Positions 26,001-34,159 are shown, numbered from the stretch's first letter. The stretch: DNA of 64,000 nucleotides from JAIRNF01 sp031551125 (GCA_031551125.1 JAVBOB010000003.1:1-64000); one strand, 5' to 3'. A program made the numbers and translations. The notes: generated by a model from the sequence alone, not told the origin.

Positions 26001-26528
26001 TGTTGTATCAGATTGCTGCAAAAATATATCCCAATTCGCTTTACCTTCGGGGCTCATGTACGCGTAAACACGAGGGCTATTCAGCCTTAGCTTTTGCACA
26101 ATAACTTTCTTCTCTGAAAGAAAGGCTACCGGATTGAACGATATTCTGCAACGGCGGAAAGCTATCAACGTATCCTGCGGTAATCCCTCCTGCACAAAGC
26201 TGTCAACAACAGTCAGCGGCTTTGTAATGGTTCCGTTTTTAAGCACAACACCCAAGTTCGGGAAGGTGCTGAAAAAGGTAAGCTCTACCGACTCGCATTC
26301 AACCTTAGCATCCAAATACTCGTTGGCGTACTTCAACACTAAAGGTGTTATTCTCGTTGGCGTAAACACAACATACAAAGCAATACCGATAGCAATAGCT
26401 ACAAGCGTTACCAGCGCCGCCAACGTCAGCCCTGTTCGTATCAGCATGCGTTTCCATAACGGTCTTTTCTTTTTCCTCTTACCTAAAGAAGAGTCCGGTG
26501 TATTTTCTATATTTGCCGATGTAGTCAT
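23070..26528 (-). CDS. AsmA family envelope protein
   Basis: A 1152-aa inner-membrane-anchored protein: basic N-terminus (GKRKKKRPLWKR), one transmembrane helix (about residues 28-54), then an AsmA-like segment starting FTPTRITPLVLKYANEYLD and a very long repetitive beta-rich periplasmic region with short Arg/Ser/Asp-rich stretches (about 640-720), ending in a soluble tail. AsmA-like proteins span the periplasm and are implicated in phospholipid transport to the outer membrane; this role is inferred from the family. ATG 26528 is preferred over a TTG at 26567 because a TAGTTTTG box lies at 26577-26584. Confidence 0.85.
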   Translation of the reverse strand: MTTSANIENTPDSSLGKRKKKRPLWKRMLIRTGLTLAALVTLVAIAIGIALYVVFTPTRITPLVLKYANEYLDAKVECESVELTFFSTFPNLGVVLKNGTITKPLTVVDSFVQEGLPQDTLIAFRRCRISFNPVAFLSEKKVIVQKLRLNSPRVYAYMSPEGKANWDIFLQQSDTTSTAVASTDTSAFELPELNVKGVRISNASIIYDDRVRDIFASADSLHFTLDGNMSKDSARLDLALGIKALTMFYEGRALSKQLPLQVEARLHNNRTARRLTVEKASIATGILGFEAKGTLQGDSTAHRAMVDMELALSASSLADLLRNVPEQMRYIADNLKAEGELNLQGRFHGYWGQGNIPLLTASLSLKDGALRSANHSNSEGFRKIEVEGDAQIDFTGKTASNVHIGNILLQTASSTVKCSGKYNNIFSKPFIDASVEANIDFTRMAQDLTLPNGIRAGGTIQLNLSGKCLLNDLLAGNFGKIDASGTADIDKLTFKFPMASIDLLASSLKLRLGSNTKDSIRGREVESLLRGNVELDSLHLKYGNELYANAGKLSASFRTSEPKDSNTIAVLATTVRTENLNLKTKDSLRLRAIKTRASLRLTPSSEDKSKPELSARVTLDSLRVRMPEMSGRVTNAAFNMKLKRRIARSDNRATTDSTTRVQRMAARAASQSDSTMRAFRRDSLRRNDASYMMFRLESDDTRKMLRELDVTGTFECKNMSLRTPAFPLPIRMTESSLSFTTNTLLLTRTRLKVGASDMVLNGEVEGIRNALLRNGRLTAKVSVESDMADFNQLIRAFALGVEYAEKGTAQRDSIAQVVLDDKKALTAAPDTGKIGIFVIPRNIDLELDTKMKQVAYSNLLLNNVSGKIIIRNQSVQLSGLRMSSEVGSVGMSLVYKAPNTKGANLGMDLRMHNIHVKELLSAFPMIDTLAPMLRSFEGVVDCDMTAVSKLDSQSNVILPETTASCYLKGENMVLMDGETFSKIAKTLMFKNKQRNLIDSISVEMVLENSKALIFPFKVSVDRYVAGVGGTQNLDMSFDYHISVLKSPIPFKLGLNITGTPEKMKFRLARAKYKDLFSPAKEKSLANTQINLRKQMEEGLQKTIAEIMSEPLNATVRRPRITLNDSLRREYFQLDTAKVEVPEGMELQSINEH

Positions 26529-26576
26529 GGTATATGTTGCAGACTTATTTTTGGCGAATACCAACAAACGTTACGC

Positions 26577-26584
26577 CAAAACTA
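26577..26584 (-). promoter_or_regulatory. predicted -7 box for AsmA gene
   Basis: TAGTTTTG on the minus strand fits TAnnTTTG, 48 nt before the ATG at 26528; it would lie only 9 nt from the TTG alternative. Confidence 0.5.
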
Positions 26585-26624
26585 CATATATTTAACCTAT
26601 AAATAACTAAAACTGCCATATAGC

Positions 26625-26632
26625 TACTTTTG
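26625..26632 (+). promoter_or_regulatory. predicted -7 box abutting AlkD-like gene
   Basis: TACTTTTG matches TAnnTTTG and ends 7 nt before the ATG at 26640, so the leader is nearly absent. Confidence 0.5.
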
Positions 26633-26639
26633 ATCTTAC

Positions 26640-27350
26640 ATGATGAAAACAATACTGGCACAAGTCAGGGAAGAGCTTAAAAACAACGTTGATGAAAAAA
26701 CAGAACGCACGGCTCAGAATTTCTTCAAAGAAGAAATCAAAGCATACGGCGTAAAAGTTCCAACCGTCAACAAGATAAGTAAAGCGATATTCAGCCAAAT
26801 CAAAAACAAACCTAAGTCGGAAATTTTTGATTTGTGCGAAGAGCTTTGGCGTTCCGGTTATTTGGAAGAATCGTTCGTAGCGTGCAGCTGGTCATACGCC
26901 ATGCACAAGCAGTACGAAGCAACCGATTTTGAGACATTTGACCGATGGGTACAACGCTATGTAAACAACTGGGCTTCATGCGATACGCTATGCAACCACA
27001 CCATTGGTGAGCTTATCGAAAAATATCCCGAGTACATTTCCCGCCTTAAAGAATGGGCGCACTCCGATAATCGTTGGGTACGCCGTGCCGCAGCCGTTAC
27101 GCTAATTATTCCTGCCCGTAAAGGCTTGTTCTTGGATGATACTTTTCAGCTGGCAACCATTCTGCTCCACGATAAGGATGACTTGGTACAGAAAGCTTAC
27201 GGATGGATGCTTAAAGCCGCAAGCGAAGCACATCAAAAAGAAGTTTTCAGCTTTGTAATGCAACACAAGGCTACCATGCCTCGCACCGCGCTTCGCTATG
27301 CAATTGAAAAAATGCCCCCGGAAATGAAAGCGGAAGCCATGAAAAAATAG
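26640..27350 (+). CDS. AlkD-like DNA alkylation repair protein
   Basis: A 236-aa HEAT-repeat DNA glycosylase of the AlkC/AlkD superfamily, which removes N3- and N7-alkylated purines. The AlkD signature is present: Trp111 and Asp115 in NNWASCDTLC, and Arg148/Arg149 in DNRWVRRAAAV, matching the catalytic Trp/Asp and DNA-clamping Arg region. Two adjacent ATG codons open the frame (26640 and 26643). Followed within 7 bp by an MmcQ-like gene remnant. Expected to act in the cytosol in base-excision repair. Confidence 0.9.
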   Translation: MMKTILAQVREELKNNVDEKTERTAQNFFKEEIKAYGVKVPTVNKISKAIFSQIKNKPKSEIFDLCEELWRSGYLEESFVACSWSYAMHKQYEATDFETFDRWVQRYVNNWASCDTLCNHTIGELIEKYPEYISRLKEWAHSDNRWVRRAAAVTLIIPARKGLFLDDTFQLATILLHDKDDLVQKAYGWMLKAASEAHQKEVFSFVMQHKATMPRTALRYAIEKMPPEMKAEAMKK

Positions 27351-27356
27351 CCGCAA

Positions 27357-27461
27357 TGAGCATTGAAGAATTAAGAGAGTACTGCCTTTCCATTAAAGGA
27401 AATACGGAATCCTGTACTTTTGTAGAAATAACAAAGCAAATAAATGTACCACGAATGTAAA
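27357..27461 (+). pseudogene. MmcQ/YjbR (DUF419) gene remnant, N-terminal stub
   Basis: The ATG at 27357 opens a 34-codon frame whose first residues MSIEELREYCLSIKGNTES match the conserved N-terminus of MmcQ/YjbR DNA-binding-fold proteins (typical form MNIEELREYCLSLPG-x-TE). The rest of the domain is absent: the frame runs straight into the promoter of the AraC gene (TACTTTTG, 27415-27422) and stops at 27461. Only about 20 family residues survive, so this is a truncated relic or at most a micro-ORF coupled to the AlkD-like gene. Confidence 0.65.
27415..27422 (+). promoter_or_regulatory. predicted -7 box for AraC gene
   Basis: TACTTTTG, exact TAnnTTTG match, 21 nt before the ATG at 27444 and inside the MmcQ remnant. 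Confidence 0.55.
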
Positions 27462-28199
27462 CCCGACATACGGTTAACCCCATACGTTGAAACCTACTGG
27501 GTGACCGATGGCTTTGTGGCGAACGAAGAAACCGTCAGAATATTTCCTGACGGTTGCGTGGACATTTTATTCTCTTTTGAAGGTTCTCATCCCAAGAACG
27601 GGCTTCAACCTTTTCAACCCTACCTGATTGGTACCATAACATCATACATAGAGGTTACCTACAGCGGCAACGTTCAAATGTTCGGCATACGGTTTAAACC
27701 CATGGGTGTTACCGCATTTATGCGTATTCCGGTAAATGAGCTAACCAACCAACGGCTTGATATGTCGTTGGTGAAAACTCTATTTGACAGCCGATTTCAT
27801 GAGGCTTTATTCGAAAAGCACACGTTAGCATCGAAAATAGAGCATATCGAGAGCTACTTGCTCGGAATGCTTTCCTGCTTGTTTGAACCGGCAAAACAAA
27901 TAGCCTACGCCGTTGATTTGATTACAAAAAATAACGGCATGCTATCAATTACGGAAGTTGCCCACCATACGTGCTTGTGCCAACGACAGCTTGAGCGCAG
28001 GTTTAAATCGGCAGTAGGTATATCTCCCAAAGCATTTAGTCAGGTAAGCAAGTTTCGTTACACCCTGCGCTACCTTAAAGCACATGCCGACGAATGCCTT
28101 TCAGAAGTAGCCTTAGCCTGTGGTTATCACGACCACTCACACCTGATTAAAGAGTTTGAACGCCTATCGGGAAGTTCTCCGGCTGAGCTGCGTTGCTAA
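27444..28199 (+). CDS. AraC family transcriptional regulator
   Basis: A 251-aa one-component regulator: an N-terminal DUF6597-type beta domain (about 1-135, with the family phrase FPDGCVDILFSF and FGIRFKPMGVTAF) and a C-terminal double helix-turn-helix AraC domain (about 150-250, SITEVAHHTCLCQRQLERRF and LSEVALACGYHDHSHLIKEF). The effector is unknown. It has its own promoter and is followed after 71 bp by a VOC-family gene that also has its own box, so it may control that gene or the SRPBCC gene beyond it. Confidence 0.92.
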   Translation: MYHECKPDIRLTPYVETYWVTDGFVANEETVRIFPDGCVDILFSFEGSHPKNGLQPFQPYLIGTITSYIEVTYSGNVQMFGIRFKPMGVTAFMRIPVNELTNQRLDMSLVKTLFDSRFHEALFEKHTLASKIEHIESYLLGMLSCLFEPAKQIAYAVDLITKNNGMLSITEVAHHTCLCQRQLERRFKSAVGISPKAFSQVSKFRYTLRYLKAHADECLSEVALACGYHDHSHLIKEFERLSGSSPAELRC

Positions 28200-28240
28200 G
28201 AAAGTCGTTTTTTTACACAAGCGGCTACCGTGCAATACGG

Positions 28241-28248
28241 TAACTTTG
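28241..28248 (+). promoter_or_regulatory. predicted -7 box for VOC gene
   Basis: TAACTTTG, exact TAnnTTTG match, 22 nt before the ATG at 28271. Confidence 0.55.
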
Positions 28249-28270
28249 CCTAAACCAAAAATCAAAATGT

Positions 28271-28759
28271 ATGAAGCTGCAAAATTGTACACCCGTTTTG
28301 TTTGTAAAGAACGCACCCAAAGCACGGGATTTCTATGCCGATATATTGGGACTGACCGTAGCTGCCGATTTCGGCGGGTTAAACTTTATGTTTAAAGAAG
28401 GTTTTGCCCTTTGGCAAATTATGGATGGAAATATTATCCCGGCAACGCTTGGCCGTGAAAATATTGAAAATTCTAGGAGTACCAGCCGTTTTGAACTGTG
28501 CTTCGAAACGCATGAGCTCGATTCTATATACAAAACGCTTAAAGAAAAGAATACAAAATTTCTGCATGAGATAAATATAGAACTTTGGGGGCAACGTACC
28601 ATTCGGTTTTACGACCCCGACGGGCATTTGATAGAAGTTGGCGAAGCCATGCCCATTTTTCTCAAAAGAATATTCGACGAAGAAGGACAAAACATAGAGG
28701 CTACCTCTAAGCGCACGTTTATGCCGCAAGAGGCAATCAAACAAATTTTAGGCGTATAG
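28271..28759 (+). CDS. VOC (glyoxalase/bleomycin resistance) family protein
   Basis: A 162-aa vicinal-oxygen-chelate fold protein with two beta-alpha-beta-beta-beta modules: residues 5-60 (PVLFVKNAPKARDFYADILGL) and 70-125 (SRFELCFETHELDSIYKTL...IRFYDPDGHLIEVGE). The acidic residue in DPDGHLIEV is the usual metal-ligand position; the first His/Glu ligand of canonical glyoxalases is not obvious. The tail (about 126-162) is longer than the minimal fold. The substrate cannot be named. Neighbours suggest a small stress-response patch with AraC and SRPBCC genes. Confidence 0.88.
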   Translation: MKLQNCTPVLFVKNAPKARDFYADILGLTVAADFGGLNFMFKEGFALWQIMDGNIIPATLGRENIENSRSTSRFELCFETHELDSIYKTLKEKNTKFLHEINIELWGQRTIRFYDPDGHLIEVGEAMPIFLKRIFDEEGQNIEATSKRTFMPQEAIKQILGV

Positions 28760-28768
28760 GGTAAAGAT

Positions 28769-28875
28769 ATTGGCACGCAGATAACACAATTTCATACACA
28801 GGTAAACACAATTATACTATAAGTAAAGTGAAACTGTGTTACCTGCGTTGTTAGACGTGCGTTCTGCGTGCCAAT
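28769..28875. repeat. 107-bp element with 13-bp terminal inverted repeats
   Basis: ATTGGCACGCAGA (28769-28781) is exactly mirrored by TCTGCGTGCCAAT (28863-28875), with a nested ACACAGGTAA / TTACCTG pair inside, so the whole unit folds into one long imperfect hairpin. It fills the gap between two convergent genes and may serve as a shared terminator or be a MITE-like repeat. Confidence 0.7.
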
Positions 28876-28895
28876 AATTCGCTAATACTATATTA

Positions 28896-29384
28896 TTACT
28901 TGAGCAGCTCTTGCAGCTGGCTGAGCGCTGTTCCATAGCCCTCTTCAAATCCCATTTCCAAGATTTTTTTCATATCCTCATCACTTGTAAATGACATGGT
29001 GGTGGTTACCTTAACTCCTCCATCTTCTTCTGAAAAGTCATACATCCAAAACAGCTTAGGCAGGTTTGTGTTTATAGCGCCATCCTCGTCACAAAAAGCA
29101 TCATCTATTTCCAACAGCTTATTTACACGAATTTTTTTATATTCGGAAAGTCCCCAAAACTTCTCTCCTTCCGGTGATAGCATGTAGTACAACCAGCGTC
29201 CGCCCTCCTTGAAATCTGCCGATTTAGTAACCGCTCGAAATGGCTTAGGTGCAAACCATTTTTCCAGCGTTGACGGGTTGGTAAACGCATCCCAAACTAC
29301 GCTTAGCGATGCGTTGAAACCACTTATAGCTACTATTTTCTTGTTCGAATAATCTTTCTCGAACGTAACCGATAGGTTTTTCAT
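28896..29384 (-). CDS. SRPBCC (AHSA1-like) domain protein
   Basis: A 162-aa START-like (SRPBCC) fold protein of the Aha1-C-terminal type. Typical phrases are VWDAFTNPSTLEKWFAP (near residue 30), GGRWLYYM and the C-terminal helix GFEEGYGTALSQLQELL. Members bind hydrophobic ligands and are often found beside AraC or ArsR regulators, as here; no catalytic role can be assigned. ATG 29384 is preferred to a TTG three codons upstream. Convergent with the VOC gene. Confidence 0.9.
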   Translation of the reverse strand: MKNLSVTFEKDYSNKKIVAISGFNASLSVVWDAFTNPSTLEKWFAPKPFRAVTKSADFKEGGRWLYYMLSPEGEKFWGLSEYKKIRVNKLLEIDDAFCDEDGAINTNLPKLFWMYDFSEEDGGVKVTTTMSFTSDEDMKKILEMGFEEGYGTALSQLQELLK

Positions 29385-29393
29385 GTCGCTCAA

Positions 29394-29577
29394 TTTTTTA
29401 TTGTAACACCAACAGCTACTGACAGCAACCTATCTTTCAAAATTTATAGTGCTCATCAATACCTATTCTTATCACCAAACAAGAATCACCTTCTAATGTT
29501 TATAAAATAACTTTATTAAAAGCTATTTGTAGAATAACAGCGCCTACCAGCTGCATTTTATAGCGAACCGTTCAAAA
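29394..29577. other. upstream region of SRPBCC gene
   Basis: A/T-rich and without a gene. TATAAATTTTG on the minus strand (about 29437-29447) resembles a -7 box with one extra base; nothing else was identified. Confidence 0.3.
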
Positions 29578-29620
29578 TAAAAGAGGGTGTCCAAAAAGCA
29601 TTTGGCACCCTCTTTTATTT
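29578..29620. terminator. bidirectional intrinsic terminator
   Basis: Stem AAAAGAGGGTG / CACCCTCTTTT (with a TCCAAA..TTTGG extension) flanked by A and T tracts. Downstream of the GNAT/P-ATPase unit on the minus strand. Confidence 0.8.
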
Positions 29621-29628
29621 GTATTCCT

Positions 29629-29895
29629 AGCAGGTTTTAAAACCGATAGGGCTCGTAAAGTGGACTGTTCTGTATATGCAAGCCGGGCAAAACATTTTGG
29701 CGAAGAGGGTTTCCCGTAGGGAAATAATATCAATAGAAAAGGCTAATGCCTCAAACCAACCGTAGCCCGTAGGGCTTTAATCGCACAGCTACTGTTTATG
29801 TCCTACGGACAACTTTCTATTGGGCATTTGCTGTTTCTATTGATATGTAAGCCCTATGGGCTACCTTCTTTGCCCTATTCCAATTCAAAAACCTG
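29629..29895 (+). repeat. family-A repeat, copy 1
   Basis: A ~265-bp unit with internal palindromes TTTCCCGTAGGGAAA, GCCCGTAGGGC, TGTCCTACGGACA and GCCCTATGGGC, linked by phrases such as AATATCAATAGAAA and TTCTATTGATATGTA. A highly similar copy is present in inverted orientation at 53278-53555. Reading frames across it are not conserved between the copies. Confidence 0.85.
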
Positions 29896-29988
29896 TCTGA
29901 GATTGAAATCAAATATTTGATTCTCGTGAACCAATAAACGACTTTTTAGACAAGCTCTTTCCAAAGATCATGTCGTGCATTCCGTATG

Positions 29989-30504
29989 CTAAAGCAGCTT
30001 ACTCATTTTATAGTTAGTAAGGTATAGCTTATTTGCTTTACGTCGCTGCTCTTGGTTAACAGTAAAACCTTGCTTTTCGAAGAATGGTTTTGCGGTTATG
30101 CTCACTTCCGATGTTATAATGTGTACACCTTTTTCAACAGCATAATGCTCCAACGTTCTGTATAGTAAACCTGCTACTCCCTGATGTTGGAAATCTTTAT
30201 GTACGAACATGGAATGCAGATAGCCCGCACCGTTAATGGAGGCAAAGCCAACTATTTGCAAGCTTTCGTTTTCGGCAACAAGGCAGTGCTGTTCAGCAAA
30301 CAGCTCCAGCCAACGCTCTTCCCTATCTCCGCATGATGCCCAATCTTCAACCTCCTCAGCGCTGTAATCTTTCCGATTTACCGACAGAATGGTATTCTTG
30401 TACAGCTGCTGTAGTTCGAGAATATCAAATGTGGTTGCTGTGCGAATGGTAAAACACCTCTCACCGGAAGGGTGAAAAAATAAATCCGACAATGCACAAC
30501 ACAT
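29989..30504 (-). CDS. GNAT family N-acetyltransferase
   Basis: A 171-aa GCN5-related acetyltransferase, YafP-like. The core begins at FTIRTATTFDILELQQLY (about residue 17) and contains the acetyl-CoA-binding motif A region YLHSMFVHKDFQHQGVAGLLYRTLE with the Q/RxxGxx-like loop QHQGVAG, then a C-terminal EKQGF strand. The ATG at 30504 is chosen over TTG 30510; the first 16 residues are not typical of the fold. It starts 14 bp after the P-ATPase stop and probably is co-transcribed with it. The acceptor substrate is unknown. Confidence 0.85.
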   Translation of the reverse strand: MCCALSDLFFHPSGERCFTIRTATTFDILELQQLYKNTILSVNRKDYSAEEVEDWASCGDREERWLELFAEQHCLVAENESLQIVGFASINGAGYLHSMFVHKDFQHQGVAGLLYRTLEHYAVEKGVHIITSEVSITAKPFFEKQGFTVNQEQRRKANKLYLTNYKMSKLL

Positions 30505-30518
30505 AATCAATTCTATTT

Positions 30519-33176
30519 TTATGCTGGCTTCTTAGTCATTCTCAATACCGCCTTTACTCCCTCTACCAGCGGCAGCGGCGCTAACGATAAGCCTACTACC
30601 CATAGCCATTGCGCAGTAGTAAGCGTTGTAAGATGGAATACGCCATGTAAGGCGGGTACTTCGAGTACCACCAGCATCATAGCGGCAACTAACACTATTG
30701 CGCCAAGCAAATACTTATTGCTAAACATGCCGATAAATGCCGAACTACGCGTTGAGCGAACGTTAAACACATGTGCCAGCTGTGAAAAAGCAAGCACAGC
30801 AAACGTCATGGTTTGTGCAGCAGCCTCACTGGTCTGTAAGCCAATACGGAACGCTACTAACGACAGCGTACCTATCATTGCGCCCTGCAAGAAAACGCGG
30901 GTAACAAACAACCGGTTCATTATGCTTTGCTTGGCATCTATAGGCTTACGCTCCATTACATGCTTATCCGCAGGGTCAACACTCAAGGCTAGTGCCGGTA
31001 AGCTATCTGTTACCAAGTTTATCCACAAAATATGAATAGGAAGCAGGGGGGTAACCCAGTTGGCCAGTACAGCAACGAAGAGCACCACTATTTCACCAAT
31101 ATTGGTGGAAAGCATAAACTGTATTGCTTTCAAAATATTATCGTAAATACGGCGGCCTTCCTCTACCGCTGTTACCACAGTAGCAAAGTTATCATCGGCA
31201 AGTACAATATCAGCCGCTTCCTTAGAAACATCTGTTCCGGTAATGCCCATTGCGCAACCAATGTCGGCAAGCTTTAGGGCGGGTGCATCATTCACGCCGT
31301 CACCTGTCATGGCAACTATGTTACCTGACCGTTGAAAGGCTTTAACGATACGAACCTTATGCTCCGGCGCTACCCGCGCATATACAGCTATACGTTGTAC
31401 GTTGGTAAGCAGCTCGTCATCTGTCATTCGTTCTACATCCGATCCTGTACGTGCTTCATCTCCGGGCTGCATAATGCCAAGCTCATTAGCAATAGCGGTA
31501 GCGGTGGTCTTATGGTCTCCCGTAATCATTACCGGCTTTATTCCGGCTGTACGACATTTTTCTATCGCCACCTTTACCTCAGGACGCGGCGGGTCAATCA
31601 TCCCAACCATACCGACAAAGGTAAGTTCGGTTTCCAACGTAACGCTATCCACCTTCTCGGGAATACTATCAACAGCTTTGTATGCCATAGCCAGCACCCG
31701 CAAGGCATGTTGTGCCAACAGGTGGTTGGCCTCTCTAATTTTATCTTTCTCCGATTCACTCAACGCCAACGTTTGTCCGTTAAGGTACACAGACGTACAA
31801 CGAGCCAACAGCTCGTCCACTCCACCTTTTGTGCAAACCTCATACTTGCCCGATGGCAGCTGGTGTACGGTAGTCATTAGCTTGCGTTCGGAATCAAAAG
31901 GAATTTCCGCAACACGCGCTAGTTCGTCATCAAGCGTATTCTTATTTATTGATAGCTTAAGCCCTAAATCTATCAAGGCTGTTTCTGTGGGGTCACCGGT
32001 AGTTTTATATGTTGTTGCATTACCTGATAGCTTAGCATCATTAGCCAGTACGGCTACTTTTACCAGCCTGCTTTGTGATTCTGTAAAATTCGAAAGCGGT
32101 TGTGCAGCATCTGTTACCACGCTATCTGTATATAAGCGTACAACCGTCATTCGGTTTTGTGTAAGCGTTCCGGTTTTATCCGAGCATATAACCGTAGTGC
32201 TGCCAAGCGTTTCAACAGCCGGTAGTGTACGTACTATGGCATTCTTTTTTACCAAACGCTGTACTCCAACCGCCAACACAATAGTCGATACGGCCGGAAG
32301 CCCCTCGGGTATTGCCGCAGCCGCAAGGCTTACAGCGGTCATAAACATATCAACAACATTTTTTCCATATAGCACACCAACAATAAATAGCAGTACACAA
32401 ATGGCTAACGCACCAATACCAAGAAACTTACCCAGCCTATCCAACTTCTCTTGTAAGGGTGTTTTAGTATCGGGTACAGACTGAATCATGGTGGCAATTT
32501 TACCAACCTCCGTATTCATTCCCGTACCAACTACAACTCCCTTACCACGCCCGTAGGTAACGGTACTCGAAGCAAAGCCCAGATTGTCACGGTCTCCCAG
32601 TGGCGTATCATCCTGTTCAATACGTTCGGTAAACTTTTCTTCGGGTACCGACTCTCCGGTAAGCGCCGCATCTTGTATTTTAAGGTTTACGGCTTCGGTC
32701 AAGCGCAAATCAGCCGGTATGGAATCACCCGTATCAAGCACCACCAAATCACCGGGAACCAGCTCTCGCGATTCAATAAGCTCAACCTGTCCCCCACGTA
32801 TTACCTTACACTGCGGTGCAGACATACGCTCCAACGCTTCGAGCGACTGCTCTGCCTTGGCTTCCTGTATGGTTCCAATTACCGCGTTAAGAATAACTAT
32901 ACCGAGAATGATAAGCGCATCGGTAAATCCCTCTCCATGCATGGCTCCCACCACGCCCGATATGGCAGCAGCAACCAGCAACACAATAATCATGAAACTT
33001 TTAAACTGCGCCAAAAATTTCACAAAAAGACTTTTCTTCTTTTTCTTTTCAAACTCGTTGTAGCCGTATTGAGCAATACGTTTACGGGCTTCTTCAGCGC
33101 TGAGCCCTTCTTTAAGCGAAGTTTGAAGCACATCGGCAACTTCGGTAACGGTTTGGTTGTAGTACTTGTGAGCCAT
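30519..33176 (-). CDS. cation-translocating P-type ATPase (Ca2+ type, P2)
   Basis: An 885-aa inner-membrane ion pump. Domain order: N-terminal cation ATPase segment (1-75), two transmembrane helices, actuator domain with TGES (173-176), helices with the P2-type ion-site motif PEGLP (290-294), phosphorylation site DKTGTLT with Asp333, nucleotide-binding domain, hinge with GDGVNDAPAL, and six C-terminal helices. The PEGLPAVSTIVLA pattern fits SERCA/PMCA-like calcium pumps, so Ca2+ export is the best inference; Na+/K+ pumps are less likely. Followed by the GNAT gene in the same unit. Confidence 0.93.
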   Translation of the reverse strand: MAHKYYNQTVTEVADVLQTSLKEGLSAEEARKRIAQYGYNEFEKKKKKSLFVKFLAQFKSFMIIVLLVAAAISGVVGAMHGEGFTDALIILGIVILNAVIGTIQEAKAEQSLEALERMSAPQCKVIRGGQVELIESRELVPGDLVVLDTGDSIPADLRLTEAVNLKIQDAALTGESVPEEKFTERIEQDDTPLGDRDNLGFASSTVTYGRGKGVVVGTGMNTEVGKIATMIQSVPDTKTPLQEKLDRLGKFLGIGALAICVLLFIVGVLYGKNVVDMFMTAVSLAAAAIPEGLPAVSTIVLAVGVQRLVKKNAIVRTLPAVETLGSTTVICSDKTGTLTQNRMTVVRLYTDSVVTDAAQPLSNFTESQSRLVKVAVLANDAKLSGNATTYKTTGDPTETALIDLGLKLSINKNTLDDELARVAEIPFDSERKLMTTVHQLPSGKYEVCTKGGVDELLARCTSVYLNGQTLALSESEKDKIREANHLLAQHALRVLAMAYKAVDSIPEKVDSVTLETELTFVGMVGMIDPPRPEVKVAIEKCRTAGIKPVMITGDHKTTATAIANELGIMQPGDEARTGSDVERMTDDELLTNVQRIAVYARVAPEHKVRIVKAFQRSGNIVAMTGDGVNDAPALKLADIGCAMGITGTDVSKEAADIVLADDNFATVVTAVEEGRRIYDNILKAIQFMLSTNIGEIVVLFVAVLANWVTPLLPIHILWINLVTDSLPALALSVDPADKHVMERKPIDAKQSIMNRLFVTRVFLQGAMIGTLSLVAFRIGLQTSEAAAQTMTFAVLAFSQLAHVFNVRSTRSSAFIGMFSNKYLLGAIVLVAAMMLVVLEVPALHGVFHLTTLTTAQWLWVVGLSLAPLPLVEGVKAVLRMTKKPA

Positions 33177-33321
33177 ATTATTCTGTATGATAATTAACTT
33201 AATTCAAAAAGCTATCGTGCATAGGTATAACACAAGGGGGCACAAATAATTTGCGCAACGTACGCAAGAAGGCATTAGTCCGCCTACCTTTACGCTTTAT
33301 AACATCAACGAACAATCGTTA

Positions 33322-34152
33322 CTACTGTGCAATGAAACGGTACACTATTTCACCTTGTTGCGGTTCCGCCGCTGTATTATCAGGAGTGAAACGGGAGGTT
33401 TTGGCGGCTTGTTCGGCGGCATCACGCATGGCAGGATCGGCAGCAGATCTTCTCGTATCAACTTTTGTACCCACTACATATCCTCTACGGTTAACCTGAA
33501 TAATAACTACAACATCGCCTCCACGCTCGCACATGTAAGCCGGAATAGGCAGGGTAATAGCCGAACGTCCGGTTAGCGCGTATGATAAAACAGAAGGCCC
33601 CTTATAGGTCTCAGTCGCAGTGCGTACTTCCGGTGCTTTCACAGGAACAGCATTATCTGCTGACTGATATGCTTCCTGCTGCCGACGGTTAGCATCCAGC
33701 TTCTCTTGCAGCCGTTGCGCTTCGTCATACACCGAGCTGTTAATGCCTTTATCATCCCTCAATACACTACGTTGAGCATCATCTGTATTCACTATTACAT
33801 TACGAACAGAAGTTGAACGTGCGTTTCTAATCATCTCGTCAACTTCTTTTGCCAGCTCTTCTTTGGGGTCAACGGGAACTTCGTCTTTGGGTTGAATGGG
33901 GACATCGGGTAGCATGTTGAGTACAACAAACTGTCCCGCGTTTTTTGACAGGCTGTTTATTTTGTATGCCAGCAAAAAGATTATAAGCAGCATGGAGGCA
34001 ATGGCAGCGCAGTACAAGCCAATACGGTACTTCCGGAGAATTTCTTTAAACGTAAGCGGACGCACAGCGTCAAAGGTAACGGCATCAAACCGCTCTTTCT
34101 TACTTACTACCCATTTATTAGCCAGCTTTGTATTTAGTATCTGCTTTCCCAT
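33322..34152 (-). CDS. TonB-like energy-transducer family protein
   Basis: A 276-aa protein from the ATG at 34152: cytoplasmic basic N-terminus, one transmembrane helix (about residues 46-66), a charged/coiled periplasmic linker (about 80-190, Lys/Glu/Gln-rich) and a TonB C-terminal-like domain containing GGDVVVIIQVNRRGYVVGTKV and a terminal YRFIAQ strand. Such proteins may couple the proton motive force to outer-membrane transporters, though the ExbB/ExbD partners are not in the window. The start is supported by a TACCTTTG box ending 7 nt upstream; an upstream in-frame extension to 34224 would cross the promoter. Confidence 0.8.
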   Translation of the reverse strand: MGKQILNTKLANKWVVSKKERFDAVTFDAVRPLTFKEILRKYRIGLYCAAIASMLLIIFLLAYKINSLSKNAGQFVVLNMLPDVPIQPKDEVPVDPKEELAKEVDEMIRNARSTSVRNVIVNTDDAQRSVLRDDKGINSSVYDEAQRLQEKLDANRRQQEAYQSADNAVPVKAPEVRTATETYKGPSVLSYALTGRSAITLPIPAYMCERGGDVVVIIQVNRRGYVVGTKVDTRRSAADPAMRDAAEQAAKTSRFTPDNTAAEPQQGEIVYRFIAQ

Positions 34153-34159
34153 TTGAAAG

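Noticed and set aside
23683..26595. Long plus-strand frames opposite the AsmA gene
   Set aside because: They are antisense shadows of the AsmA coding sequence; no family resemblance.
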